The notes beneath the pieces were generated by a model that had not been told where the DNA came from, did no database searches, and saw only the letters and a program-made list of their open reading frames with translations. From an uncultured Eubacteriales bacterium (GTDB lineage Bacteria; Bacillota; Clostridia; Peptostreptococcales; Anaerovoracaceae): 12,006 nucleotides of DNA. Location of the stretch: the NCBI GenBank assembly GCA_902797405.1, contig CADBSP010000147.1, positions 1 through 12,006 on the forward strand, read 5' to 3'. Below, piece by piece: positions 1 through 6,649 of the stretch. The position numbers were made by a program, and so were the translations under genes. Each line of letters begins with the position of its first letter. Position 1 is the first letter of the stretch.

Positions 1-26
1 GGGTTCAAATCCTGCCACCCCGACCA
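1..26 (+). tRNA. 3' end of a tRNA, probably tRNA-Pro (cut by window edge)
   Basis: The first 26 bases hold a T-loop TTCAAAT, the T-stem 3' strand CCTGC, an acceptor 3' strand CACCCCG, discriminator A and an encoded CCA. This is the end of a tRNA whose anticodon lies outside the window. The acceptor implies a 5' strand CGGGGTG with a C1-G72 pair and A73, the combination typical of bacterial tRNA-Pro; initiator tRNA-Met usually has an unpaired C1-A72. The Pro identity is inference from the acceptor only. Confidence 0.8.
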
Positions 27-36
27 ATAAAAATGT

Positions 37-113
37 GGGCCACTAGCTCAGTTGGTCAGAGCGTCCGGCTCATAACCGGCAGGTCCCGGGTTCAAGTCCC
101 TGGTGGCCCACCA
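37..113 (+). tRNA. tRNA with CAT anticodon: tRNA-Ile2 (lysidine-modified) or elongator tRNA-Met
   Basis: A full cloverleaf of 77 bases including encoded CCA: acceptor GGGCCAC/GTGGCCC, D-arm GCTC/GAGC, anticodon loop CTCATAA with CAT at 71-73, T-loop TTCAAGT, discriminator A. It lies 10 bases after the previous tRNA, so both are probably one transcript. CAT tRNAs may be elongator Met, initiator Met or Ile2. The paired G1-C72 argues against the initiator. C4-G69 and C5-G68 are the acceptor pairs known to be favoured by the lysidine synthetase TilS in E. coli, and the GGCTCATAACC anticodon arm resembles B. subtilis tRNA-Ile2, so Ile2 is a real possibility. Two stem positions are mispaired: U27/C43 in the anticodon stem and C50/U64 in the T-stem. 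Confidence 0.95.
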
Positions 114-240
114 ATACAATCTGCCCCATGAGGGCGACCAACGGGAGACCGAATGGCAAGGCAGATTTTTCGCGAGGGATGCCCGCGAAGGCGAGTGAAA
201 CGAAGCCTGAGTGGCAAGCAGCCCGAACGTGCAACTATAA
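114..240. other. Structured GC-rich spacer between two tRNAs
   Basis: This 127-base spacer is richer in G and C than the flanking genes and folds on paper into successive hairpins. The first pairs ATCTGCC (119-125) plus CCAT (126-129) with ATGG (153-156) plus GGCAGAT (160-166), with a CAA bulge, and is followed by TTTTT (166-170). Its loop contains a near-repeat GGGCGACC (132-139) / GGGAGACC (143-150). A second hairpin, CGCG-A-GG / CCCGCG, spans 171-187 and a third, AGGC/GCCT, spans 189-208. GAGTG occurs at 193-197 and 209-213. I see no convincing protein-coding frame and no promoter for the following tRNA. It could be a dispersed genomic repeat, a processing signal in the tRNA precursor, or an attenuator. 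Confidence 0.5.
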
Positions 241-316
241 GCCCAGATAGCTCAGTTGGTAGAGCAGTAGACTGAAAATCTACGTGTCCTTGGTTCAATT
301 CCGAGTCTGGGCACCA
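241..316 (+). tRNA. tRNA-Phe (GAA)
   Basis: A 76-base cloverleaf with encoded CCA: acceptor GCCCAGA/TCTGGGC, D-arm GCTC/GAGC, anticodon stem GTAGA/TCTAC around loop CTGAAAA, anticodon GAA at 274-276, T-arm CTTGG/CCGAG with loop TTCAATT, discriminator A. All stems pair apart from one G-U. It is the last gene of the tRNA cluster and is followed two bases later by a terminator hairpin. No promoter is visible directly upstream, so it probably depends on read-through from the earlier tRNAs. Confidence 0.97.
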
Positions 317-317
317 T

Positions 318-360
318 ACAGCAGTTTTCCGATGCCTTGCGCCCGGGGAGCTGTTTTTTT
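318..360 (+). terminator. Rho-independent terminator of the tRNA cluster
   Basis: ACAGC (318-322) pairs with GCTGT (350-354); the stem can be extended inward by TTTCC against GGGGA with G-U pairs. A run of seven T (354-360) follows at once. Its place right after tRNA-Phe fits termination of the tRNA transcript and separates it from the tdk promoter. Confidence 0.75.
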
Positions 361-374
361 ATGCTTGCAATAAA

Positions 375-408
375 TGCGATTATAGGCATTGGAATTATTG
401 CGATTATA
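375..408 (+). repeat. Pair of 10-base direct repeats upstream of tdk
   Basis: TGCGATTATA occurs at 375-384 and again at 399-408, start to start 24 bases. The second copy covers most of the predicted -35 box. The sequence in between is AT-rich and simple, so chance is possible. Confidence 0.5.
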
Positions 409-426
409 AGGATTTTGTTGTATTAT
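398..426 (+). promoter_or_regulatory. Predicted sigma-A promoter for the tdk-led gene series
   Basis: TTGCGA (398-403, 4 of 6 to TTGACA) and TATTAT (421-426, 5 of 6 to TATAAT) are separated by exactly 17 bases and lie in an AT-rich gap between the tRNA terminator and tdk. The expected transcript starts near 433, giving a leader of about 28 bases before the tdk start. The -35 box overlaps the second copy of a 10-base direct repeat (TGCGATTATA at 375-384 and 399-408), which could be an operator or a chance duplication. Confidence 0.55.
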
Positions 427-460
427 ATAGGGTGGATTATTATAAAGGAGATTAGGAAAA

Positions 461-1069
461 ATGGCACAATTATACTATCGTTACAGCACTATGAATGCTG
501 GCAAATCCATAGAACTTGTTAAGGTTGCATACAATTACGAAGAGAGAGGAAAGAATGTTCTTACCTTAATACCTTCCGTTGATAATAGATATGGCAGAGG
601 AGTAATAACATCCCGAATCGGAGTACAGAGAGAAGCCAAAGCCGTCGCTGATGACACAGACATTCTAGATCTCTTCATAAAGGAAAACGATAGAAAACCA
701 ATCGACTGCGTTTTAGTTGATGAATGTCAGTTTCTACAAAAACACCATGTGTTGGAACTTGCTGAGGTAGTTGATAGTTTCAATGTTCCCGTACTGGCAT
801 ATGGATTGAAAAACGACTTCAGAAATGAAATGTTCGAAGGTTCGTATTATATGCTCATTTATGCGGATAAGATTGAAGAGATAAAGACAATCTGCTGGTG
901 CGGCAGAAAGGCGACCATGATAGCCAGATTGGTAGATGGAAAGATGGTAAAACAAGGTCAGCAGATAGTTGTTGGCGGAAACGACATGTATGTTTCTCTT
1001 TGCAGACGCCATTACAACGAAGGAAGAGTTGGCCCCGACCTAATAGTTCCGGAACAGACACGTTTATAG
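461..1069 (+). CDS. tdk: Thymidine kinase (TK1-like, type II)
   Basis: Phosphorylates thymidine to dTMP with ATP in the cytosolic salvage pathway. The 202-residue length is normal for the family. Visible motifs: P-loop STMNAGKS (residues 9-16), which reads like the E. coli-type YSAMNAGKS; DECQF at 87-91 with Glu88 as the expected catalytic base; the zinc site formed by C145-W-C147 and C181-R-R-H184; and the VVGGNDMYVS segment of the thymidine-binding lasso before the last zinc pair. The start is fixed by AAAGGAG at 444-450, 10 bases before the ATG. It is the first gene after the predicted promoter, and queH begins 6 bases after its stop, so the two are probably co-transcribed. Nothing unusual is seen in the protein; the assignment is secure. 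Confidence 0.97.
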   Translation: MAQLYYRYSTMNAGKSIELVKVAYNYEERGKNVLTLIPSVDNRYGRGVITSRIGVQREAKAVADDTDILDLFIKENDRKPIDCVLVDECQFLQKHHVLELAEVVDSFNVPVLAYGLKNDFRNEMFEGSYYMLIYADKIEEIKTICWCGRKATMIARLVDGKMVKQGQQIVVGGNDMYVSLCRRHYNEGRVGPDLIVPEQTRL

Positions 1070-1075
1070 GTTAAT

Positions 1076-1750
1076 ATGACTACGAAGACGACTAAGAATG
1101 AAAACAATCTATTAGGATGTGCGGATTCCTGCATAGATTCTGCAGGACATGTGGATAAATCAATCCACAGCTTTGATATGGAGGAACTAAAGCCGCGCCT
1201 CCTTTTACATAGCTGCTGCGGACCGTGCAGCACTTCTGTCATCGAGAGATTGTCGCAGGATTATCGCATTACGGTTTTCTACTTTAACCCATGTATTACG
1301 GATAGAGAAGAATACGAAATTAGAAAAGAAAACCAGATGGCTTTCATTAGAGAGTTCAATAAAAAAGGTAATCCGTCGGATATCATTCAGTTTATAGAGG
1401 GTGACTACTGTCCGGAAGAGTATTTGGAACTAGTCAAGGGACTGGAAAACGAACCTGAAGGCGGAAAGAGATGTCATGTATGCTTTAGACAGAGACTAAC
1501 TGAAACTGCAAAAAAAGCAAAAGATTTAGAATTCGATTTATTCACAACCACATTAACTGTGAGTCCGCATAAGAATTATCAACTAATAAGCAGCATAGCC
1601 ATGGAGATTGCCGAGGAGACCGATACGGTATTCCTGGACATGGACTTTAAGAAGAAGGCAGGATTTCAGAGAAGTGTACAACTTGCCAAGGAATATGGAC
1701 TCTATAGACAGGACTACTGCGGATGTGAGTTCTCGAAAGAAAGATTATAG
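1076..1750 (+). CDS. queH: Epoxyqueuosine reductase QueH (DUF208 family)
   Basis: QueH carries out the last step of queuosine synthesis, reducing epoxyqueuosine to queuosine in the wobble position of GUN-anticodon tRNAs; it replaces the unrelated cobalamin-dependent QueG in many Firmicutes. The 224-residue protein shows the family's iron-binding cysteine signature: HSCCGPC with C47, C48 and C51, RCHVC with C133 and C136, and YCGCEFS with C215 and C217. FTTTLTVSPHKN and GLYRQDYCGC are also typical. The first roughly 40 residues precede the conserved LLLHSCC block and contain an extra C15-x3-C19. The start at 1076 has only a weak ribosome site (TAGG); an internal ATG at 1178 would remove 34 residues but has no better one. 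The first start is preferred because many homologues also carry an N-terminal extension. Confidence 0.92.
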   Translation: MTTKTTKNENNLLGCADSCIDSAGHVDKSIHSFDMEELKPRLLLHSCCGPCSTSVIERLSQDYRITVFYFNPCITDREEYEIRKENQMAFIREFNKKGNPSDIIQFIEGDYCPEEYLELVKGLENEPEGGKRCHVCFRQRLTETAKKAKDLEFDLFTTTLTVSPHKNYQLISSIAMEIAEETDTVFLDMDFKKKAGFQRSVQLAKEYGLYRQDYCGCEFSKERL

Positions 1751-1767
1751 ATACGGAGAAGCGATAA

Positions 1768-2778
1768 ATGTCACAATTGATTATACCAAATAATTACGAC
1801 CCCATAGTTTCGCCTATGGAAACCCAAAGGGCGATAAAGAAGATAAAGGACTATTTTCAACAGGAGCTGGCTTATGGGCTAAATTTGAGGCGTGTAACAG
1901 CACCTATTTTTGTTGATCCACTAACAGGATTAAACGACAACCTAAGCGGCGTGGAGAGAAGGGTTGAGTTCACACTGAAGGACATGAACGAAAAAAAAGT
2001 AGAAATCGTTCAATCCCTGGCAAAGTGGAAACGCATGGCTCTTGGAAAATATGAAATCAATCCCGGGCATGGTCTATATACCGATATGAACGCCATAAGA
2101 AGAGATGAAGAACTCGACAATATTCATTCGGTTTATGTGGATCAGTGGGACTGGGAAAAGGTAATAACCAGGGATCAAAGAACCCGGGAATATTTACATG
2201 AGACCGTAATTACAATCTACAATGCAATCAAAAATCTAAGCGATTATGTAAATAGATTATATAGGGATATACAAACCGAACTTCCAAATGAGATTCTTTT
2301 CATTACAACCCAAGAGCTGGAAGACATGTATCCGGATAAAACTCCTAAGGAAAGAGAACATCTGATTTGCCAGGAACACGGTTCTGTATTTATAGAGAAA
2401 ATAGGAGGAGTTCTAAACTCCGGCCAGCCTCACGATGGACGTTCTCCTGACTACGATGACTGGGAACTAAACGGAGATATTCTCCTTTGGAACGATATCC
2501 TGGGAATCTCATTTGAGATTTCATCCATGGGTATTAGAGTCGATGCCGAGGCAATGGATAGACAACTTACCCTGGCAGGAGCTGATGACAGGAGAGAGCT
2601 GGATTTCCAAAAGGCTGTTTTAAACGATGAACTACCATTCACCATCGGAGGAGGAATCGGACAAAGCCGTCTCTGCATGTACTTCCTCAGGAAGGCTCAT
2701 ATAGGTGAAGTTCAGGTAAGCGTATGGCCAAGAGAAATGGAATTGGAGTGTCGGGCAAATAATATTTTCTTGCTCTAG
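1768..2778 (+). CDS. asnA: Aspartate-ammonia ligase (asparagine synthetase A)
   Basis: Makes asparagine from aspartate, ammonia and ATP via aspartyl-AMP; it is a cytosolic homodimer related to the catalytic core of class II aspartyl/asparaginyl-tRNA synthetases. The 336-residue length is close to the usual 330. Recognisable AsnA segments are LRRVTAPIFVDPLTGLNDNL (about 40-59), the ERRVEF stretch just after it, SLAKWKRMALGKY, GLYTDMNAIRRDE, VDQWDWEKVI, and near the C-terminus the class II motif-3-like GGGIGQSRLCMYFLRKAHIG (294-313). GGAG at 1755-1758 lies 9 bases before the ATG. It follows queH by 17 bases and precedes priA by 21, so it is probably in the same transcript. It is the ammonia-dependent enzyme, not the glutamine-dependent AsnB. 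Confidence 0.97.
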   Translation: MSQLIIPNNYDPIVSPMETQRAIKKIKDYFQQELAYGLNLRRVTAPIFVDPLTGLNDNLSGVERRVEFTLKDMNEKKVEIVQSLAKWKRMALGKYEINPGHGLYTDMNAIRRDEELDNIHSVYVDQWDWEKVITRDQRTREYLHETVITIYNAIKNLSDYVNRLYRDIQTELPNEILFITTQELEDMYPDKTPKEREHLICQEHGSVFIEKIGGVLNSGQPHDGRSPDYDDWELNGDILLWNDILGISFEISSMGIRVDAEAMDRQLTLAGADDRRELDFQKAVLNDELPFTIGGGIGQSRLCMYFLRKAHIGEVQVSVWPREMELECRANNIFLL

Positions 2779-2799
2779 GAAAGGATTGTGCTTAATTAA

Positions 2800-4929
2800 A
2801 TGCCTAAATATATTAGCGTAGTAATTGAGAATAATACCAGATACACAGATTCTTTCTTTACATATAAAGTTCCTGACACCATCCATGATATCGGAATAGG
2901 TCATGTCGTTACGGTGCCATTTGGTAAGGGAAACAAAGAACTAAGGGCATATGTCTTTGATGTAATAGAGGAGGACAAACTTCAGGAATTAAAAATCGAT
3001 GAATCAAAGATAAAAAGTATTAAAGAAATTGATTCTGAAATCGTGCTTACTCCTGAGATAATATCCACGTGCAAGTGGATGAAAATGCGCTATGGCATTA
3101 AATACATTGATGCAATAAGGTGCTTCGTTCCAACTGGAAAAGCAGCACGTGAAGGAAAAGAAAAGAGGCCTATTCAGGATATAGAGGCTGATGTAGTTGA
3201 GATTGAAGACCTAAATCCCGAACAAAAGAAAGCGATTGGCAGTATCAACTTAGCCATAGAAGAAGGCATTCAGAAGAACTTCCTCATTCACGGAGTAACC
3301 GGAAGCGGAAAAACCGAAGTATATATGCAGGCCATAAGGAAGTGTATAGACCTTGGGAAAACGGCAATCATGCTCGTTCCGGAAATTGCTTTAACTAAAC
3401 AGATTACAGAAAGATTCATTGGAAGATTTGGAAGAGAAAGGGTAGCGATACTTCACAGCAAACTTACTCCCAGAGAGAGATTCGATGAATGGAGCAGAAT
3501 TAGGAGTAAAAGAGCAGATATTGTAATTGGAGCCAGGCTGGCGGTTTTTGCTCCACTGGAAAACATCGGTTTGATCTTGATGGACGAGGAGCACGAGCAA
3601 ACATATAAGTCAGATAAGAATCCAAAATACGATACATTGGATGTGGCCTTAAAAAGAATTATGTACTATAGCGGTGTGCTTGTACTTGGAAGCGCGACGC
3701 CATCAGTTGTTACTTATCAGCGAACAAAGGAAGGGATATTCGAAAAGATACCTTTAACCCAAAGATATAACGGCACCGAAATGCCGGACATAGAAATTGT
3801 GGACATGCGTAGCGAACTACGGCATGGAAACCGAAGCATGTTCAGTTACCGATTAAGGGAGGAAATAGAGAATTCACTTTCAATCGGGGAACAGAGCATT
3901 CTGTTTTTGAACAGAAGAGGTTATTCAAACTTTATTTCATGCAGAGAATGTGGTGAGGCCGTAAGATGTGAAGAATGTGGAATATCCATGACCTATCACA
4001 AAGAAAGAAATGCCTTGGTTTGTCATTATTGCGGGAAAACAGTACCGGTACCAAAGACATGTCCTGCCTGTGGAAGCAAATACATAAAGCATTTTGGTGT
4101 AGGGACTGAACAAGTTGAGGAATATACGAAGAAGGAATTTCCGAATGCCAGAGTCTCACGTTTGGATCTGGATACAGCCAAGAACAAAAGAGAGATTAAT
4201 AGGATAATCGGTGATTTCGCCAAAGGGAATACCGACATTCTAATTGGTACTCAGCTAGTCGCCAAGGGGCTTGATTTTAAGAACGTTGGTCTGGTAGGAG
4301 TAATTGCGGCGGATGCAAGTCTTAACATCCCTGATTACAGATCAGGTGAAAGGACATTCCAGCTTATCACTCAGGTTGCAGGTAGGGCAGGTCGCGGAGA
4401 TAAAAAAGGTAAAGTAATAGTTCAAACCTATTCGCCTGACAATCTTGCGATAAGCGCTGCGTCCAAGTATGACTACGAATCCTACTTTAACCAGGAAGCG
4501 GAGTTCAGGAAACTGATGGGATATCCTCCGTTCTCGGATTTGATACTAGTTGAGTTCACTCATAAAAATGAAGATGTTGCCGAAAAGACGGCATTAGGTT
4601 TTTTTGATTATATAAAGGAATATACGGATGGTTTAAAGACAAAGGGAATTGAAAGAGATGTTTTCTCTAACGATGATATTTTTTCACCACGTATATCCAA
4701 AGGATTCAAGGGCACGAAGGGTGATTCATACAGATATTATGTTTTGATTAAATCCAGGCGAATCGAAGGTCCTATAACTAATAGAATAAACGATTCCAAT
4801 GAAAACAAACAAAGAATAAACAAAAGGAATTATTATCTGGCGGGCATTACTCGGTTCATAGAGAAGATGATAAAGGAAAGAGATGCTTGTTCAGTCGTAG
4901 TGGATGTTAATCCATATAGCACGATATAA
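2800..4929 (+). CDS. priA: Primosomal protein N', replication restart helicase PriA
   Basis: PriA recognises stalled forks and D-loops and reloads the replicative helicase. The 709-residue protein has an N-terminal DNA-binding part (about 1-130), a helicase domain with Walker A GVTGSGKTE (165-173), Walker B/DEAH-like DEEH (262-265) and GSATPS, then a zinc domain with eight cysteines between C381 and C424 arranged in CxxC pairs, followed by the second helicase lobe with GTQLVAKGLDFKNV and TQVAGRAGRG. All motifs are intact. The length is at the short side of the family (E. coli 732). The ATG is fixed by an in-frame TAA directly before it (2797-2799); AGGAAAGGA at 2777-2785 is the likely ribosome site though about 14 bases away. 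Its place before def and fmt is conserved in Firmicutes. Confidence 0.98.
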   Translation: MPKYISVVIENNTRYTDSFFTYKVPDTIHDIGIGHVVTVPFGKGNKELRAYVFDVIEEDKLQELKIDESKIKSIKEIDSEIVLTPEIISTCKWMKMRYGIKYIDAIRCFVPTGKAAREGKEKRPIQDIEADVVEIEDLNPEQKKAIGSINLAIEEGIQKNFLIHGVTGSGKTEVYMQAIRKCIDLGKTAIMLVPEIALTKQITERFIGRFGRERVAILHSKLTPRERFDEWSRIRSKRADIVIGARLAVFAPLENIGLILMDEEHEQTYKSDKNPKYDTLDVALKRIMYYSGVLVLGSATPSVVTYQRTKEGIFEKIPLTQRYNGTEMPDIEIVDMRSELRHGNRSMFSYRLREEIENSLSIGEQSILFLNRRGYSNFISCRECGEAVRCEECGISMTYHKERNALVCHYCGKTVPVPKTCPACGSKYIKHFGVGTEQVEEYTKKEFPNARVSRLDLDTAKNKREINRIIGDFAKGNTDILIGTQLVAKGLDFKNVGLVGVIAADASLNIPDYRSGERTFQLITQVAGRAGRGDKKGKVIVQTYSPDNLAISAASKYDYESYFNQEAEFRKLMGYPPFSDLILVEFTHKNEDVAEKTALGFFDYIKEYTDGLKTKGIERDVFSNDDIFSPRISKGFKGTKGDSYRYYVLIKSRRIEGPITNRINDSNENKQRINKRNYYLAGITRFIEKMIKERDACSVVVDVNPYSTI

Positions 4930-4970
4930 AATTAAAGAAGTTTAGATTGATAATAAAATGGAGGACTTTG

Positions 4971-5471
4971 ATGGCATTAAGGAATGTGGTGACAGAGGGA
5001 GATCCAATACTTAGGAAGAAAAGCCGTGAAATAAGCGAGATTACCGAACGTATAAAGACGACCTTGGAGGACATGAGAGAAACCATGGAATCAAAGGGAG
5101 GCGTTGGAATAGCGGGACCTCAGGTTGGAGTAATGAGAAGAATGTTTGTGGCAAAGCCATATCCTGATGATAAACCCGAAGAATTATACTATATGATTAA
5201 TCCTGAAATCTATGAAGTAGAGGGAGAACAGGAAGGTGAAGAGGGATGCCTTTCCGTACCCGGAATGCAGGGTAAAGTTGTTAGACCACAAAAGATAAAG
5301 ATAAAAGCGCAGGACTTAAATGGTGACTGGCAGGATTATGAATTTGAGGATTTTGCTGCTCGTGTTATGTGCCACGAATACGATCATCTGGAGGGAGTTT
5401 TATACACCGATAAGGCTATAGAGGTGTATGAGGCCAAAGCTTCAGATGAGGAAGAGTATGCGGAAGAATAG
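4971..5471 (+). CDS. def: Peptide deformylase
   Basis: Removes the formyl group from the N-terminal methionine of nascent proteins at the ribosome exit. The 166-residue protein contains the three family motifs: GVGIAGPQ (44-51, consensus GxGxAAxQ), EGCLS (91-95) with the metal ligand Cys93, and HEYDH (135-139) with two His ligands and catalytic Glu136. The second alanine of motif 1 is glycine here. The C-terminal tail is acidic (EEEYAEE). The start ATG at 4971 is chosen because GGAGG (4960-4964) sits 6 bases before it and the protein then begins MALRNVVTEGDPILRK, as usual for the family; an upstream in-frame TTG at 4947 would add eight unlikely residues. It acts in sequence with the next gene, fmt. 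Confidence 0.97.
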   Translation: MALRNVVTEGDPILRKKSREISEITERIKTTLEDMRETMESKGGVGIAGPQVGVMRRMFVAKPYPDDKPEELYYMINPEIYEVEGEQEGEEGCLSVPGMQGKVVRPQKIKIKAQDLNGDWQDYEFEDFAARVMCHEYDHLEGVLYTDKAIEVYEAKASDEEEYAEE

Positions 5472-5503
5472 GCCCGCGGTTTATTATTTGGAGGCAAGTT
5501 TAA

Positions 5504-6517
5504 ATGAGAACTATTTACATGGGGACTCCTGAATTCGCAGTACCTGCTCTGGATGCTCTCATAGAATCAAAACACGATGTCGCTGCTGTCGTTACACAAC
5601 CGGACAGAATAAAAGGAAGAGGTAAAAAAATGCTTCCTCCTCCGGTGAAAGAAACTGCAGTTAATGCGGGAATTCCGGTTATGCAACCCGATAAGATAAA
5701 AGGAAACAATGATTTCCTTAATGAATTAAAAGAGATTAACCCCGATATTATTGTGGTTGCAGCGTATGGAAGAATACTACCTAAGGAAGTATTGGAACTT
5801 CCAAAGTTCGGATGCATCAATATCCATGCTTCGCTTCTTCCCAGATGGAGAGGGGCTGCTCCGATGCAACACGCAATTCTTTCAGGTGATGAAAAATCCG
5901 GTATTACAATAATGCAAATGGCAGAAGGTCTGGACACTGGGGATATGCTTTCTAAGGTGGAAGTGCCTCTAACAGTAGAGCATGACGGAAAAGAATATGG
6001 AATATATCATCCTACTTTATCGGATAAACTATCTAAGTTAGGTGCTGAGCTTCTACTTAAAACCTTGGACGATATAGAGAAGGGCGTAATTACTCCGGAA
6101 AAGCAGGACGAAAGTCAAGCAACTTATGCAAGTATGATAAACAAGGAAGACGGCAGGATAGATTTTGAGAAAAACACACCTGCTGAAATAGAGAGAATGA
6201 TTAGAGCCTTTGAACCCTGGCCGGGTGCCTTTGCCAGTCTAAATGGTGAGCAGATAAAGTTCAAAGCGGGAGAGGCTCTAACTAGAGACGATTTATTCAG
6301 CATAGAAGATAGAATAAAGGAATCACTAGGTAAGAGTATAGCTGAACTAGATTTCGGAACTGTTCTTATTGCAGACAATTCAGGAATATATATTAAAGCA
6401 AAGGACGGAGTATTTAAACTTACAGAACTTCAAATACCGGGAAAGAATTGGATGGATGCAGGAAGTTATCTCAGAGGCCACAAATTAAACCCAGGTACTG
6501 TTTTTTCAGCATTATAG
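5504..6517 (+). CDS. fmt: Methionyl-tRNA formyltransferase
   Basis: Transfers a formyl group from 10-formyl-tetrahydrofolate to Met-tRNA(fMet), giving the initiator tRNA. Residues Asn106, His108 and Asp144 match the E. coli catalytic triad in number and context (NIHASLLPRWRGAAP, GLDTGDM). The N-terminal formyltransferase domain covers about 1-205 and the OB-fold C-terminal domain about 210-337. At 337 residues it is about 20-25 longer than most; the surplus seems to lie near 160-170 (a GKEYGIYHP-containing segment) and about 264-288 (LFSIEDRIKESLGKSIAELDF). GGAGG at 5490-5494 stands 9 bases before the ATG. It follows def by 32 bases, a pairing conserved across bacteria. The C-terminal codons are partly duplicated just after the TAG stop (see separate repeat). 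Confidence 0.97.
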   Translation: MRTIYMGTPEFAVPALDALIESKHDVAAVVTQPDRIKGRGKKMLPPPVKETAVNAGIPVMQPDKIKGNNDFLNELKEINPDIIVVAAYGRILPKEVLELPKFGCINIHASLLPRWRGAAPMQHAILSGDEKSGITIMQMAEGLDTGDMLSKVEVPLTVEHDGKEYGIYHPTLSDKLSKLGAELLLKTLDDIEKGVITPEKQDESQATYASMINKEDGRIDFEKNTPAEIERMIRAFEPWPGAFASLNGEQIKFKAGEALTRDDLFSIEDRIKESLGKSIAELDFGTVLIADNSGIYIKAKDGVFKLTELQIPGKNWMDAGSYLRGHKLNPGTVFSAL

Positions 6518-6549
6518 ATCAATGACATTTTTTCGGCATCGTGGATCAA
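6501..6549 (+). repeat. 27-base-period direct repeat at the 3' end of fmt
   Basis: A 22-base unit at 6501-6522 (beginning TTTTTTCAGCAT and ending GATCAA) returns at 6528-6549 (beginning TTTTTTCGGCAT, same ending). Eighteen of 22 bases agree and the four differences are all transitions. The first copy contains the last codons and TAG stop of fmt; the second lies after it. The 27-base offset equals nine codons, so both copies are in the same frame, and in the second copy the stop codon is replaced by TGG. It looks like a decayed local duplication. Confidence 0.6.
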
Positions 6550-6649
6550 AACAACACATAGTTTATATAACAAAACGAGAGAAAAATTATTATCTAGTGA
6601 CTCAATCCAGTGTCATTTGAGAATCATTTTAGAAAAGGAGAAGAAGGTT
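6518..6649 (+). promoter_or_regulatory. fmt-peptidase gap with a weak possible promoter and small hairpin
   Basis: This 132-base gap is the longest in the gene series. TATATA/TATAAC at 6564-6571 could be a -10 box, but the -35 position is poor (GTGGAT at 6541-6546). CTCAA (6601-6605) and TTGAG (6617-6621) can form a short hairpin before the ribosome site AAAAGGAG (about 6633-6640). No hairpin with a T-run is seen, so a terminator is not supported. The whole gap is open in the frame of both flanking genes. Confidence 0.25.

Noticed and set aside
119..170. Calling the spacer hairpin plus TTTTT a definite terminator
   Set aside because: The loop is long and the stem bulged, and tRNA-Phe downstream has no visible promoter, so complete termination here is unlikely; it is described as a structured spacer.
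92..298. Minus-strand open frame of 68 codons across two tRNAs and their spacer
   Set aside because: It runs through both tRNA genes and has no ribosome site or recognisable protein features; the structured GC-rich DNA explains it.
1608..1793. Plus-strand open frame overlapping the end of queH
   Set aside because: It lies in another frame of a well-supported gene, gives an Arg-rich nonsense peptide and runs into asnA.
4947..4970. Upstream TTG start for def
   Set aside because: No ribosome site before it, while GGAGG sits 6 bases before the ATG at 4971, which gives the usual N-terminus.
5515..5937. Minus-strand open frame of 140 codons inside fmt
   Set aside because: It is a shadow of fmt, whose catalytic residues lie in the plus frame; no ribosome site or known motif is seen.
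6617..6649. Upstream TTG start for the zinc peptidase
   Set aside because: It would place charged residues before the first membrane segment and lacks a ribosome site; ATG at 6650 has AAAAGGAG in the right place.
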